Source: Mesorhizobium terrae
GTDB taxonomy: Bacteria; Pseudomonadota; Alphaproteobacteria; Rhizobiales; Rhizobiaceae
Reading direction: 5' to 3'
Assembly (NCBI RefSeq): GCF_008727715.1
Contig: NZ_CP044218.1
Location: forward strand, 4,047,501 to 4,111,500
Length of the DNA stretch: 64,000 nucleotides
Position numbers and translations under genes: made by a program
Notes under the pieces: generated by a model
The model's database searches: none
What the model saw: the letters and a program-made list of their open reading frames with translations, nothing else
Told to the model about the DNA's origin: nothing
Shown here: in pieces, positions 8,831-18,670 of the stretch
How the letters are laid out: each line of letters begins with the position of its first letter
Position numbering within the stretch: position 1 is the first letter of the stretch

Positions 8831-10365
8831 TAGGCGTTTTCCGTGTTGAGCAGACGCACCGGGGTCAGGAGCAGGATCTTCAGATCGAACAGCAGCGACC
8901 AGTTCTCGATGTAATAGAGATCGTATTCGGTGCGCATGCGGATTTTTTCATTGGTGTCCATCTCGCCGCGCCAGCCATTGATCTGGGCCCAGCCGGTGAC
9001 GCCCGGCTTGACGCGGTGGCGGGCGAAATAGCCGTCGACCACTTCGTTGTAGAGCAGGTTGTGCGATTGGGCGGCGATGGCATGCGGGCGCGGGCCGACC
9101 AGCGACAGCGTGCCGAACAGCGAATTGAAGAATTGCGGCAGTTCGTCGATCGAGGTCTTGCGGATGAAGCGGCCGACGCGGGTGACGCGCGGGTCGTTCT
9201 TGGTCACCGTCTTCTTGGCCGACGGATCTGACTTGTCGGTGTACATGGAGCGGAACTTGTAGACCTCGACCTCTTCGTTGTTGAAGCCGTGCCGCTTCTG
9301 CTTGAACAGAACCGGGCCCTTGCTGTCGAGCTTGATGGCGATGGCGGTGGCCAGCATGACCGGCGAAAACACGATGATGCCGATGATCGAAAAGACGATG
9401 TCGAAGGCGCGCTTGGCCACCGAATCCCAGTCGTTGATCGGCTTGTCGAAAATGTCGAGCAGCGGCACCGAGCCGATATAGGAATAGGATCGCGGCCTGA
9501 ACTGCAGGTGGTTGGAATGCGCCGACAGGCGGATATCGACCGGCAGCACCCACAGCTTCTTCAACAGCTGCAGCACGCGCGCCTCGGCCGAAATCGGCAG
9601 CGACACGATCAACATGTCGATGCGGGCGATGCGGGCGAATTCGATCAGTTCGGAGATGGTGCCGAGCTTGGGATAGCCGGCCACGACGGGCGGCGAGCGG
9701 CTGTCGTCGCGGTCGTCGAAGATGCCGCAGATGCGGATGTCGTTATAGGGCTGCTTCTCCACCGAGCGGATCAGCGTCTCGGCGGCCTTGCCGCCGCCGA
9801 CGATGACGGCACGGCGTTCCATGCGTCCGTCGCGCGCCCAGCGGCGCAGCAGTCGGGCGGTGATCAGGCGCATCAGGAAAATCAACGCGAAGCCGAGCAG
9901 GAACCAGCTGGCGAACAAAAGGCGCGAATAATTTTCCGAGATCTTCATGAAGAAGGCGGTCAGCGCCAGCGCCGCGAAAGTGCCAGACCACATCGCCAGG
10001 ATGCGGCCGAAATTGGCGACGGGGCGGAACAGGGCCGAGATCTGGTAGCAATCGGCGATGTCGAGCAAGACGATCGCCAGCAGCGAAGCCGAGCCGAAGG
10101 TCAGCGCGTATTGCCAGCCGAGATTGTGGAAGAAGCCCTCGAAATACACATAGAGCGCAAGGCCGGACAGAAACAGCAGCGCGAATTCGATCAGCCGCAG
10201 CACGCCGGTGACCATCACCGGCGACATGGTGTCCCGGCCATACTGCGCCGCGACCTGGCGCGCGAGATCGCTGAGGCCGCCGGAAGGTCCGTTACCCGCC
10301 GACTGGTCTTCGAACTTGCGTACCGCGTCGGCTGAGAAGCGGCTCGCGGGATCGCGTCTGTTCAT
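8827..10365 (-). CDS. undecaprenyl-phosphate sugar phosphotransferase, exopolysaccharide priming (WcaJ/ExoY-like)
   Basis: A 512-residue polyprenyl glycosylphosphotransferase. It has four N-terminal membrane helices, a nucleotide-binding-like CoA-binding domain (RRAVIVGGGKAAETLIRSVEKQ), a fifth hydrophobic segment (FDIVFSIIGIIVFSPVML) and the C-terminal catalytic domain with GPVLFKQKRHG, VYKFRSMY, TSIDELPQFFNSLFG and LVGPRPHA. It transfers a sugar-1-phosphate, commonly glucose or galactose, to undecaprenyl phosphate to begin exopolysaccharide repeat synthesis. Residues of the catalytic domain are intact. ExoR, a regulator of exopolysaccharide synthesis in Sinorhizobium, is encoded about 13 kb away in this window. 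Confidence 0.93.
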   Translation of the reverse strand: MNRRDPASRFSADAVRKFEDQSAGNGPSGGLSDLARQVAAQYGRDTMSPVMVTGVLRLIEFALLFLSGLALYVYFEGFFHNLGWQYALTFGSASLLAIVLLDIADCYQISALFRPVANFGRILAMWSGTFAALALTAFFMKISENYSRLLFASWFLLGFALIFLMRLITARLLRRWARDGRMERRAVIVGGGKAAETLIRSVEKQPYNDIRICGIFDDRDDSRSPPVVAGYPKLGTISELIEFARIARIDMLIVSLPISAEARVLQLLKKLWVLPVDIRLSAHSNHLQFRPRSYSYIGSVPLLDIFDKPINDWDSVAKRAFDIVFSIIGIIVFSPVMLATAIAIKLDSKGPVLFKQKRHGFNNEEVEVYKFRSMYTDKSDPSAKKTVTKNDPRVTRVGRFIRKTSIDELPQFFNSLFGTLSLVGPRPHAIAAQSHNLLYNEVVDGYFARHRVKPGVTGWAQINGWRGEMDTNEKIRMRTEYDLYYIENWSLLFDLKILLLTPVRLLNTENAY

Positions 10366-10458
10366 GGAGTGGTTCCCAAGCTCCCGTATGTTCTAGCATA
10401 GGAGAGCTAAGAATCCCTTCCAAGAACCTTTTGCGTTAGACCTTTCAGCCAGGGACCA

Positions 10459-10487
10459 CCCCGCGCATCGTTCGAGAATGCGCGGGG
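10459..10487 (-). terminator. strong hairpin downstream of the P1 peptidase gene
   Basis: Perfect ten-pair stem CCCCGCGCAT / ATGCGCGGGG with a nine-base loop, 86 bases beyond the peptidase stop codon. There is no clear U-run, so termination is only one possibility; it could also belong to the leader of the priming transferase gene. Confidence 0.4.
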
Positions 10488-10572
10488 GAGATCGCGAAAA
10501 GGCGTAGCCGTGGCAACGTCGCATGCCGGGAACCGGCGTGGACACCGAGCCTCAAGCCGTTGCAAAAAGTAC

Positions 10573-11736
10573 TTAGCCGGTGATGACGTTGCGCGCCTTC
10601 AGGGCATGTATCAGCCTGTCATGCGGCAAAGCGGGGCTGCGGTGGCCGTCACGGCCGACCATGTCGGCGTTGGCCACCAGCGCATTCACCACCGCTTCCT
10701 CCGCTGCCTGCACGGTGGCGGCGTAGAAATCGTCCATGCGGCCCCACGGGATGAAATCCATGTGACTGTAGGTGCCGGCGTCAGGCTCGCCCCTTGGAAA
10801 GCGACCGTTCAGCGCATCGCGATTGGCGGTCGAGAAGGCCAGGAAGATGTCGCCCGAGAAATGCGAGCCGGCGGTGCCGGTGCGCGCCAGCCCCAGCGGC
10901 ACGCGACGGGCCAGCGCCTTGCACTGGCCGGGCAGGAGAGGGGCATCGGTGGCGACGATGCCGATGCAGGAGCCGGCGCCGGCCGGCTGCAGGCTGGCGG
11001 CGAAGGCCTCCATCGGGTTGTCGTCGGCAAGGGTGGCGCCCAGCGGCACGCCGGCAACGGTCAGCTCATGGCGCGAGCCGAAATTGGTCTGCAGGAAAAC
11101 GGCGACCGTGTAGTCGCGATGACCGTAGTTGACGATGCGCGAGGCCGTACCGTTGCCACCCTTGAAAGCGTAGCAGTTCATGCCGGTGCCGCCGCCGACC
11201 GAGCCTTCCTCGATGGCGCCGCCCCTGGCCGCATCGAGCGCCGCGACGGCGTGCTCGGAGGTCACGTGCGGGCCGTTGATGTCGTTCAGATAGCCGTCCC
11301 AGGTCTCCGCCGTGACGGGCAGCATCCACTGGCTGGCGATGTCGGGCTTGTTTCGCACCATCCAGTCGATCGTGCCGCGGTGGCAAGGGCCGATGGCATG
11401 GGTGTTGGTGATGAGGATCGGCATGTTGAGGGCGCCGGCCTCTTCCAGCCACGACACGCCGGTCATTTCGCCATTGCCGTTGAAGGAATGGTAGCCGGCG
11501 GCGATCGCCTGGCCAGCACCCTCGCGGCCGAGCGGCAGGATGGCGGTGACGCCGGTGCGCACCGGGCCCTTGCCGATTTCCATCTGGCCGTCGCCGGAAA
11601 TCAGCGTGGTGTAGCCGACTTCGACGCCCGTCACGTCGGTGATCGCGTTGAGGCGGCCGGGCGTGCCGGTGAAGGGAATGCCCAGCGCCCGGGCGCGTGG
11701 TTTTCCGGCGGGCGTGACGTGCGAGGTCTGCGTCAT
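10573..11736 (-). CDS. P1 family (DmpA/BapA-like) peptidase
   Basis: A 387-residue N-terminal-nucleophile hydrolase of MEROPS family S58. Members such as L-aminopeptidase D-Ala-esterase/amidase (DmpA) and beta-aminopeptidase (BapA) cut themselves into two chains to expose a nucleophilic serine. Family landmarks are the N-terminal ITDVTGVEVGYTTL, the SVGGGTGMNCYAFKGG segment and GTASR, whose serine is the likely nucleophile and new N-terminus of the beta chain. It lies 38 bases downstream of a TetR regulator in the same direction and is divergent from an amino-acid permease, suggesting use of an amino-acid amide or short peptide (inference). Confidence 0.88.
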   Translation of the reverse strand: MTQTSHVTPAGKPRARALGIPFTGTPGRLNAITDVTGVEVGYTTLISGDGQMEIGKGPVRTGVTAILPLGREGAGQAIAAGYHSFNGNGEMTGVSWLEEAGALNMPILITNTHAIGPCHRGTIDWMVRNKPDIASQWMLPVTAETWDGYLNDINGPHVTSEHAVAALDAARGGAIEEGSVGGGTGMNCYAFKGGNGTASRIVNYGHRDYTVAVFLQTNFGSRHELTVAGVPLGATLADDNPMEAFAASLQPAGAGSCIGIVATDAPLLPGQCKALARRVPLGLARTGTAGSHFSGDIFLAFSTANRDALNGRFPRGEPDAGTYSHMDFIPWGRMDDFYAATVQAAEEAVVNALVANADMVGRDGHRSPALPHDRLIHALKARNVITG

Positions 11737-11774
11737 TCGATCTGTCCTGTGGTTGGAAATGGGCTTGGCGACGA

Positions 11775-12377
11775 TCAGCCGAGATGGCAGCCGGTCGCCG
11801 TTTCGGCATAGGCGGTGAGGATGCCGAGCGCGGTCGGGTAGTCCACCGCCGGCACGACATTGAGAAGATGCAGGCCGAGCCCGTCCTCGAGCACGACGAG
11901 GCTGCGCGCCAGCGTGTCGCTGGCATCGGCCAGTTTGAACGCGCCGGTGATGGCGCCGGCCTCCAGAATGCCGACATAGATCGCCACCTGCCGCTCGAAC
12001 AATGTGATGTGGCGCGCGGCATAGGCGGCATCGGAGCGGGCATAGGCGCCGAGTTCCATCAAGAGCCGGCAGAGGCGATCGGAAGGATCGTCGGGGATGC
12101 CGGTCAGGATCATCGCCTTCAGCCGCGCGCGCGGATCGGCGATCTGGGCAATGGCGGCCGCGCGCAGCGTGCAGAAGCGCTCGACAGCCTGTTTCTGCAC
12201 GTCGTCCAGAAGCTCCTTCAGGCCCGGATAATAATAGAGCGCGGCGCTGGAGCTCATGCCTGCCTCATTGGCGACGGCGCGCAGCGTCACGCCGGCCAGG
12301 CCATGCCTGGCGATCATCGTCTCGGCGGCGCTGATGAGGGTCAGTCGGCGTTCGGCCTGGGCGGCGGGTCTGCTCAT
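11775..12377 (-). CDS. TetR family transcriptional regulator
   Basis: A 200-residue regulator. The N-terminal helix-turn-helix is at about 10-55 (LISAAETMIARHGLAGVTLRAVANEAG with YYYPGLKELL); the C-terminal half is an all-helical ligand domain. Of two adjacent ATG codons I took the second (12377), which is five bases from AGGAG. It heads an operon with the P1 peptidase and is divergent from the APC permease. Palindromes in the intergenic region are likely operators, so it probably controls both directions in response to the transported or cleaved compound (inference). Confidence 0.9.
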   Translation of the reverse strand: MSRPAAQAERRLTLISAAETMIARHGLAGVTLRAVANEAGMSSSAALYYYPGLKELLDDVQKQAVERFCTLRAAAIAQIADPRARLKAMILTGIPDDPSDRLCRLLMELGAYARSDAAYAARHITLFERQVAIYVGILEAGAITGAFKLADASDTLARSLVVLEDGLGLHLLNVVPAVDYPTALGILTAYAETATGCHLG

Positions 12378-12392
12378 CATATCTCCTGAATG

Positions 12393-12472
12393 CCATTCAA
12401 ATTAAAATGGGCTCTGTGAATCTTGCAAGCGATTTTACGATGGTTTGTTGACGAAATGCCGACTCCATCGTA
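12393..12472. promoter_or_regulatory. divergent promoter region with two palindromes (TetR operator candidates)
   Basis: CCATTCAAATTAAAATGG (12393-12410) is palindromic at 14 of 18 positions and is placed just upstream of the tetR ribosome site. A second perfect inverted repeat, TACGATGG (12436-12443) and CCATCGTA (12465-12472), is separated by 21 bases. This region is unusually AT-rich for the window. Confidence 0.5.
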
Positions 12473-12524
12473 GCATTTTGATGGGAACAGAATTTTAATT
12501 GCATAAAAACAATGGGAGGGCTTG

Positions 12525-13919
12525 ATGCCATCGGAAGTACCAAACTCGAGCGGCGGTCTTGATCGCGCGCTCAATGCACTGGGCACGCTGATGATCGTGC
12601 TGTCGGCGGTGACGCCGGCATCCTCGGTCTTCATCATCGTGCCGGGCGTCATCGCTCTGGCCGGTACGGGATCGTTCCTGTCCTTCGTGCTGGCCGGCGT
12701 CATCGGGCTGTTCATGGCCTTCGTCTATGCGGAATTGTCGTCAGCCTATCCGACGGCCGGCGGCGAATACACCATGATCGGCCGCACGCTCGGCCGCTTC
12801 TGGGGCTTTGTCACACTCGTCCTCGTCTTCGTCTCCATCGTGCTGATCATCGCCGTGGTGGCGCTCGGCGTCGGCACCTATCTCGGCGTGCTCATGCCCA
12901 ATCTCAACGCGCAATGGGTCGGCGTGGCCACCATCATCCTGGCCGGCGTGGTGGCGGCGTTGCGCATCAAGCTCAACGCCTTCGTCACCGGCATTTTCCT
13001 CGGCATCGAAATGCTGGCGCTGGTCATCCTGACGGTGCTGGGCTTCATCCATGTCGAGCGGCCGCTTTCCAGCCTGTTCACGGCGCCGCAAATCCTCGAC
13101 ACCACCAACGCGCTGGTGCCGGCCTCGGCGGGCCTCATCATGGCGGCCACCGCCGTCGCCATCTTCGCCTACAACGGCTATGGCGCCGCCGCCTATTTCG
13201 GCGAGGAGACGCAGGACGCCAAGCGCAGCATCGGCAAGGTGGTGGTGTGGGCGCTGCTCATCACCGTGGCGGCGGAACTGATTCCGCTGACCGCCGTCCT
13301 GCTCGGTTCGCCGGACCTGGTCGGCCTCCTGGCCGCGCCGCAGAAGATCGAATATTTCCTCGAGGCGCGCGGCGGCCACACACTCACCGTGCTGGTCAGC
13401 CTGGCGATCGCGGTTGCCATCTTCAACGCGGTCATCGCCATCGTGCTGCAGGCGGCGCGGCTGCTGTTCTCGTCGGGCCGCGACAAGACCTGGTTCGGGC
13501 CGATCAACAATGCGGTTGCTTCCGTGCACGGCACCTACGCGTCGCCGTGGATCGCCACCATCGTCGTCGCGGTGCTGGCCGCCGCGGCCTGCTTCATCGA
13601 CATCAACCTGCTTCTGGTGGTCTCCGGCACTTCGCTTGTCGTGATCTATGCGCTACTCTGCCTCGGCGCGATCGCGGGGCGGCGCAACGGCGCCACCGCC
13701 AATGGCCATTATCGCATGCCGTTCTTCCCGGTGCCGGCCGTCCTGGCCTTCCTGGCGCTGGTCTATGTCGCCTACCAGAACCTGCTCGACGCTTCCTTCG
13801 GGCGGCCGAGCCTGATGGCTACACTGGCGATCATGGCGGTGGCGGCGGTCTACTACGTGCTGTTTCTGGCACGGCGCGCCGACTGGACCATGCATGCGCC
13901 CGAGGAGATTGCCGGGTAG
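12525..13919 (+). CDS. APC family amino-acid permease
   Basis: A 464-residue transporter with about twelve membrane helices. The APC superfamily hallmark in helix 1 (VLSAVTPASSVFIIVPGVIALAG) and the helix 2-3 region AFVYAELSSAYPTAGGEYTMIGR are present, as is the helix 6 region FAYNGYGAAAYFGEET. It imports an amino acid or related amine by proton symport or exchange. The ATG at 12525 was chosen over the TTG one codon upstream because GGGAGGG is then well spaced. It is divergent from the TetR/P1-peptidase operon and followed by a strong terminator. The substrate is unknown. Confidence 0.92.
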   Translation: MPSEVPNSSGGLDRALNALGTLMIVLSAVTPASSVFIIVPGVIALAGTGSFLSFVLAGVIGLFMAFVYAELSSAYPTAGGEYTMIGRTLGRFWGFVTLVLVFVSIVLIIAVVALGVGTYLGVLMPNLNAQWVGVATIILAGVVAALRIKLNAFVTGIFLGIEMLALVILTVLGFIHVERPLSSLFTAPQILDTTNALVPASAGLIMAATAVAIFAYNGYGAAAYFGEETQDAKRSIGKVVVWALLITVAAELIPLTAVLLGSPDLVGLLAAPQKIEYFLEARGGHTLTVLVSLAIAVAIFNAVIAIVLQAARLLFSSGRDKTWFGPINNAVASVHGTYASPWIATIVVAVLAAAACFIDINLLLVVSGTSLVVIYALLCLGAIAGRRNGATANGHYRMPFFPVPAVLAFLALVYVAYQNLLDASFGRPSLMATLAIMAVAAVYYVLFLARRADWTMHAPEEIAG

Positions 13920-13950
13920 GTCCTCCCTCCTTCGACCGACCCGACAGAGA

Positions 13951-13977
13951 CCCCGGCCGCGAGGCCGGGGTTTTTTT
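13951..13977 (+). terminator. Rho-independent terminator of the APC permease gene
   Basis: CCCCGGCC-GCGA-GGCCGGGG followed by seven T residues: an eight-pair GC stem with a tetraloop, 32 bases after the stop codon. Confidence 0.93.
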
Positions 13978-14092
13978 GACGCTTGCGCAAGGCGGGTCCG
14001 CCCAACCGGGGCTGTCGCCGAGCCTCGCGAGGCTTGGGCACTTTCCTGCTTGGCCGGAAGGAACCCGAAGGCTCATCACAGGCAAAGAAAAA

Positions 14093-14120
14093 CCCCGGTC
14101 TTGCGACCGGGGTTTCTTTT
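14093..14120 (-). terminator. terminator of glnA (probably bidirectional)
   Basis: CCCCGGTC-TTGC-GACCGGGG with an A-run before it (a U-run on the minus strand) and TTTCTTTT after it. It lies 20-50 bases beyond the glnA stop and could also catch read-through from the plus strand. Confidence 0.9.
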
Positions 14121-14139
14121 ATCCAGCGATGCGAACCGC

Positions 14140-15549
14140 TTAGATCGAATAGTACATGTCGTATTCGACCGGATGCGGGGTCATTTCAAAGCGCATCACC
14201 TCAGCCATCTTCAGCTCGATGAACGAGTCGATCTGGTCGTCGTCGAACACGCCGCCGGCCTTCAGGAAGCCGCGATCCTTGTCGAGGCTCTGCAGGGCTT
14301 CGCGCAGCGAGCCGCAGACGGTCGGGATCTTCTTCAGTTCCTTCGGCGGCAGGTCGTACAGATCCTTGTCCATCGGCTGGCCGGGGTGGATCTTGTTCTT
14401 GATGCCGTCGAGGCCGGCCATCAGCAGCGCCGCGAAGCCGAGATAGGGGTTCGCGCCCGGATCGGGGAAGCGGACCTCGACGCGCTTGGCCTTCGGCGAG
14501 TTGCCGAACGGGATGCGGCAGGAAGCCGAACGGTTGCGCGCCGAGTAGGCGAGCAGCACCGGCGCCTCGTAGCCCGGCACCAGACGCTTGTAGGAGTTGG
14601 TGAGCGGGTTGGTGAAGGCGTTGACGGCCTTGGCGTGCTTGATGACGCCGCCGATGAAGTACAGGCAGTTTTCCGACAGGCCGGCATATTCGTTGCCAGC
14701 GAAGGTCGGCTTGCCGTTCTTCCAGATCGACATGTGGACGTGCATGCCCGAGCCGTTGTCGCCGAAGATCGGCTTCGGCATGAAGGTCGAGGTCTTGCCA
14801 TAGGCGTTGGCGACCTGATGCACGACATACTTGTAGATCAGCATCTTGTCGGCGTTGCGGACCAGCGTGTCGAACTTGATGCCGAGTTCGTGCTGGGCTG
14901 CGGCCACCTCATGGTGATGCTTCTCGACGCGCACGCCCATGTCGGTGAGCACGGTCAGCATTTCCGAGCGCATGTCCTGCGCGGAATCGATCGGCGGAAC
15001 CGGGAAGTAGCCGCCCTTGACGCGCGGACGGTGGCCGAGGTTGCCGGTCTCGTAGTCGGTGTCGTCGTTGGACGGCAGTTCCGAGGAGTCCAGCTTGAAG
15101 CCGGTGTTGTAGGGATCGGCCTTGTACTTGACGTCGTCGAAGACGAAGAATTCGGCTTCCGGGCCGACGAAGATGGTGTCGCCGATACCTTCGGCCTTCA
15201 TGTAGGCCTCGGCCTTCTTGGCGGTGCCGCGCGGGTCGCGGTTATAGGCTTCGCCGGAGACCGGATCGAGGATGTCGCACAGGATGACCATGGTCGACTG
15301 CGCGAAGAACGGGTCCATGTGAACCGTGTCCATGTCGGGCATCAGCACCATGTCGGACTCATTGATCGCCTTCCAGCCGGCGATCGAGGAGCCGTCGAAC
15401 ATGACGCCGTCGGCGAACATGTCCTCGTCGACCTCGGCGATGTCCATGGTCACGTGCTGCAGCTTGCCCTTGGGGTCGGTGAAGCGCAGATCGACGAACT
15501 TCACGTCGTTGTCCTTGATCTGCTTGAGAATGTCCTTGGCTGTCGTCAT
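14140..15549 (-). CDS. glnA: glutamine synthetase, type I
   Basis: A 469-residue class I glutamine synthetase, which makes glutamine from glutamate, ammonia and ATP as a dodecamer. Landmarks: [10 protein letters not shown] near residue 50, the ATP-binding region [17 protein letters not shown], the catalytic [12 protein letters not shown] and [13 protein letters not shown], and the adenylylation site KDLYDLPP with Tyr398, so activity is expected to be switched off by adenylylation. It lies 51 bases downstream of glnB in the classic glnB-glnA operon, transcribed from a sigma-54 promoter at 16002-16016. Length and motifs are standard. Confidence 0.98.
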   Translation of the reverse strand: MTTAKDILKQIKDNDVKFVDLRFTDPKGKLQHVTMDIAEVDEDMFADGVMFDGSSIAGWKAINESDMVLMPDMDTVHMDPFFAQSTMVILCDILDPVSGEAYNRDPRGTAKKAEAYMKAEGIGDTIFVGPEAEFFVFDDVKYKADPYNTGFKLDSSELPSNDDTDYETGNLGHRPRVKGGYFPVPPIDSAQDMRSEMLTVLTDMGVRVEKHHHEVAAAQHELGIKFDTLVRNADKMLIYKYVVHQVANAYGKTSTFMPKPIFGDNGSGMHVHMSIWKNGKPTFAGNEYAGLSENCLYFIGGVIKHAKAVNAFTNPLTNSYKRLVPGYEAPVLLAYSARNRSASCRIPFGNSPKAKRVEVRFPDPGANPYLGFAALLMAGLDGIKNKIHPGQPMDKDLYDLPPKELKKIPTVCGSLREALQSLDKDRGFLKAGGVFDDDQIDSFIELKMAEVMRFEMTPHPVEYDMYYSI

Positions 15550-15600
15550 GTCATGCTTTCCTATGTGATGACGTTGAAACTTGAAAAGGCGGGCTGGTCG

Positions 15601-16293
<693 letters not shown>

Positions 16294-16295
16294 CT

Positions 16296-17843
16296 ATGAC
16301 GCTTGAATTGCTCACGCCCGCCGAAATGGCCGAGGCCGATCGCCTGGCCATCGCCGCCGGGCCTTTCGACGGCATCGGACTGATGCGCAATGCCGGCTGG
16401 GCGGTTGCGACAGTCGTGCTGGCGCGTTTCCCGGGTGCCCGGCGCGTTCATGTCCTGGCCGGACCCGGCAACAATGGCGGCGACGGCTATGTCGTGGCGA
16501 AGATCCTGCAAGAAAGCGGTGTCGCCGTTTCGCTGTGGGCGTCCGGTCCTCCTCGTACCGGCAGCGATGCCGCGCTTGCGGCCGATGACTGTCCGGTGCC
16601 GACGAAGCCACTCGCGGAGTTTGAGGCCGGGCCGGGGGATGTGGTGGTCGACACGCTTTATGGCGCCGGCCTGTCGAAGCCGCTTGCGAGCGATGCGGCG
16701 CGCGCGGTCGCGCTCGTCGCGGCCAAAGGCCTGCCGGTCGTAGCGGTCGACCTGCCGTCCGGCATATCGGGCGACAGCGGCGCGGTGCTGGGCTGTGCGT
16801 TTGCGGCGACCGTCACCATCACCTTCGCGCGGCGCAAGCCGGGTCATCTGCTTTTGCCCGGCCGCGACCTGTGCGGCGAACTGATCGTCGCCGACATCGG
16901 CATCGCGCCGGCGGTCGTCGAGGCGCTCGCGGTCAAGACCTTCGAGAACCGGCCAGCCTTGTGGCGGCGATCGTTTCCGTCGCCAGCGGTCGATACGCAC
17001 AAATACAGGCGCGGCCATGTCGGTGTCTTTTCCGGCGGTGCGAGTTCAACGGGCGCGGCGCGGCTGTCGGCGCTGGCTGCGGCGCGCAGCGGGGCAGGGG
17101 CGGTGACGGTGCTGTCACCGGGCGATGCCATGCAGGCGAATGCCGCTCATCTCACCGCCATCATGCTGCGGCAGGTGGACGAGCTTGCCGACCTTCACGG
17201 GTTTCTCGCCGACCGAAGGCCGTCTGCCTTCGTGCTTGGTCCCGGCTTCGGGGTCGGCGACAGGGCGCGGGCGTTTACGCTGGCGGTGCTGGCGTCAGGC
17301 AGCGGCGCGGGCTCCGGCGTGGAAGGGCTGGTGCTGGACGCCGATGGCATCACCTCCTTCCGCGACGAACCTGGACAGCTGTTTGCGGCTGCCGCGCGGC
17401 CGGGCGCGCCGGCGCTGGTGCTGACGCCGCATGAAGGCGAATTCGCCCGGCTTTTCCCGGCGATTGCCGAGGACGACAGCTTGTCGAAGCTCGGCAAGGC
17501 ACGTGCGGCCGCCGCTGCCGCGCATGCCGTGGTCATCTATAAGGGCGCGGATACGGTGATTGCGTCATTCGATGGCCGCGCCGCCATCAACGCCAATGGC
17601 GCGCCCTGGCTGGCGACCGCCGGTTCGGGCGATGTCCTGGCCGGCATCGTCGCCGGCTTGATCGCGCAAGGCATGCCGGCTTTCGAGGCGGCCTGTGCCG
17701 GCGTCTGGCTGCACGCCGAGGCGGGCAGCCGCTTCGGGCCGGGGCTGATCGCGGAGGACCTTCCCGGCGCACTGCCGCCGATGCTGCGAGACCTGTTCAG
17801 CCTTCCGCCGCAAAGCAGATCAGATTGCCGTCCGGGTCCCTGA
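16296..17843 (+). CDS. nnr: bifunctional NAD(P)H-hydrate epimerase / ADP-dependent NAD(P)H-hydrate dehydratase
   Basis: About 515 residues in two domains. The N-terminal YjeF-N epimerase (about 1-215) has AGPGNNGGDGYVVAKIL and DLPSGISGD; the C-terminal ribokinase-like dehydratase (about 225-515) has THKYRRGHVGVFSGG, LGPGFG, LTPHEGEFARLFP, YKGADTVIA and the catalytic NGAPWLATAGSGDVLAG. Together they repair hydrated NADH/NADPH. The start is the ATG before TLELLTPAEMAEADR, the usual N-terminus; another ATG lies three codons upstream. The 3' end overlaps the convergent VOC gene by 47 bases. Confidence 0.94.
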   Translation: MTLELLTPAEMAEADRLAIAAGPFDGIGLMRNAGWAVATVVLARFPGARRVHVLAGPGNNGGDGYVVAKILQESGVAVSLWASGPPRTGSDAALAADDCPVPTKPLAEFEAGPGDVVVDTLYGAGLSKPLASDAARAVALVAAKGLPVVAVDLPSGISGDSGAVLGCAFAATVTITFARRKPGHLLLPGRDLCGELIVADIGIAPAVVEALAVKTFENRPALWRRSFPSPAVDTHKYRRGHVGVFSGGASSTGAARLSALAAARSGAGAVTVLSPGDAMQANAAHLTAIMLRQVDELADLHGFLADRRPSAFVLGPGFGVGDRARAFTLAVLASGSGAGSGVEGLVLDADGITSFRDEPGQLFAAAARPGAPALVLTPHEGEFARLFPAIAEDDSLSKLGKARAAAAAAHAVVIYKGADTVIASFDGRAAINANGAPWLATAGSGDVLAGIVAGLIAQGMPAFEAACAGVWLHAEAGSRFGPGLIAEDLPGALPPMLRDLFSLPPQSRSDCRPGP

Positions 17844-18432
17844 CGATGAACGTGCGTGCACCCCATGGCTCGGTTCTCAGTGGCTGGTGGAAGTCGACGC
17901 CAGCTGCCTGATATTCGAGAAACAGCGGCTTGATCGCGGTCACCGCAATTGTCGCCGACAGGAGCTCCTCCCGTTCGCGCGCGATCCGGTCGAGGGGCAA
18001 CGCATCGACATGGCGCAGATTGAGGCGCGCGCCGTCGCGTTGTACCTGCGCGTAGAAGGGCGGTTCGCCATAGGCGAAGTTATCGGGAAAGCCGAGCTTC
18101 TCAGCATAGAAGGCGAGCGCCGCTGCCATATTGGTCACGAAAAGCTGCGGTTCGGCGTGGGCGAGAACGGGTGCCGCAGCGCGGCTTTCATCTGCTTCTG
18201 TCATGGTGTCGAGACCTTTCGTCAGCGCCTGCCAGCTGTCGAAGCCGGCCTTGCGGGCCACCAGTTCCTGGGCATCGGCAAGCTTGAACTCGGCATCGAG
18301 AACCTGCCGGTCATCGAGATGCCGGAAGCGTGGCAGAACCCACGCGATCGTCGCCGCGACCGGATAGTACCGTTCGCGATGCCATTTGAGGTGCAGCTTG
18401 GCTTGCTTGCGGAAATGATCGAGCCGGGACAT
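17797..18432 (-). CDS. VOC (glyoxalase/bleomycin-resistance) protein with an extra N-terminal helical domain
   Basis: About 211 residues. The C-terminal part (about 90-210) is a single VOC unit: EPQLFVTNMAAALAFYAEKLGF, then WGARTFIVRDPDGNLICFAAEG. The first 80 residues (DHFRKQAKLHLKWHRERYY ... ELVARKAGFDSWQALTKGL) match a helical module usually seen before ankyrin-type repeats, so this is an unusual fusion. VOC proteins bind metals or small molecules; no substrate is evident. The start is the ATG before SRLDHF. The gene ends inside the convergent nnr gene. Confidence 0.82.
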   Translation of the reverse strand: MSRLDHFRKQAKLHLKWHRERYYPVAATIAWVLPRFRHLDDRQVLDAEFKLADAQELVARKAGFDSWQALTKGLDTMTEADESRAAAPVLAHAEPQLFVTNMAAALAFYAEKLGFPDNFAYGEPPFYAQVQRDGARLNLRHVDALPLDRIAREREELLSATIAVTAIKPLFLEYQAAGVDFHQPLRTEPWGARTFIVRDPDGNLICFAAEG

Positions 18433-18670
18433 GGGCGCATCGTGGGTTGATGTGGCGTAGGCGGGCAATGCCCCTTCGGCCAAGGCCGGTGCGCCCTACA
18501 GCAGCGAAGGGATGGTAGGCGACGCCGTGGGAGGAGGCAAGGCTTGCGGGTATTGTCCACCCGGTTGCCGCGCCTATCTGTCGGGTGATGGCCTTTCGCC
18601 ACGGTTGACTTGGCCAAAACCTTCCGATTTACCGTCACCAGCAAATCCCGACAGCCCGGACGCCTTTCCC

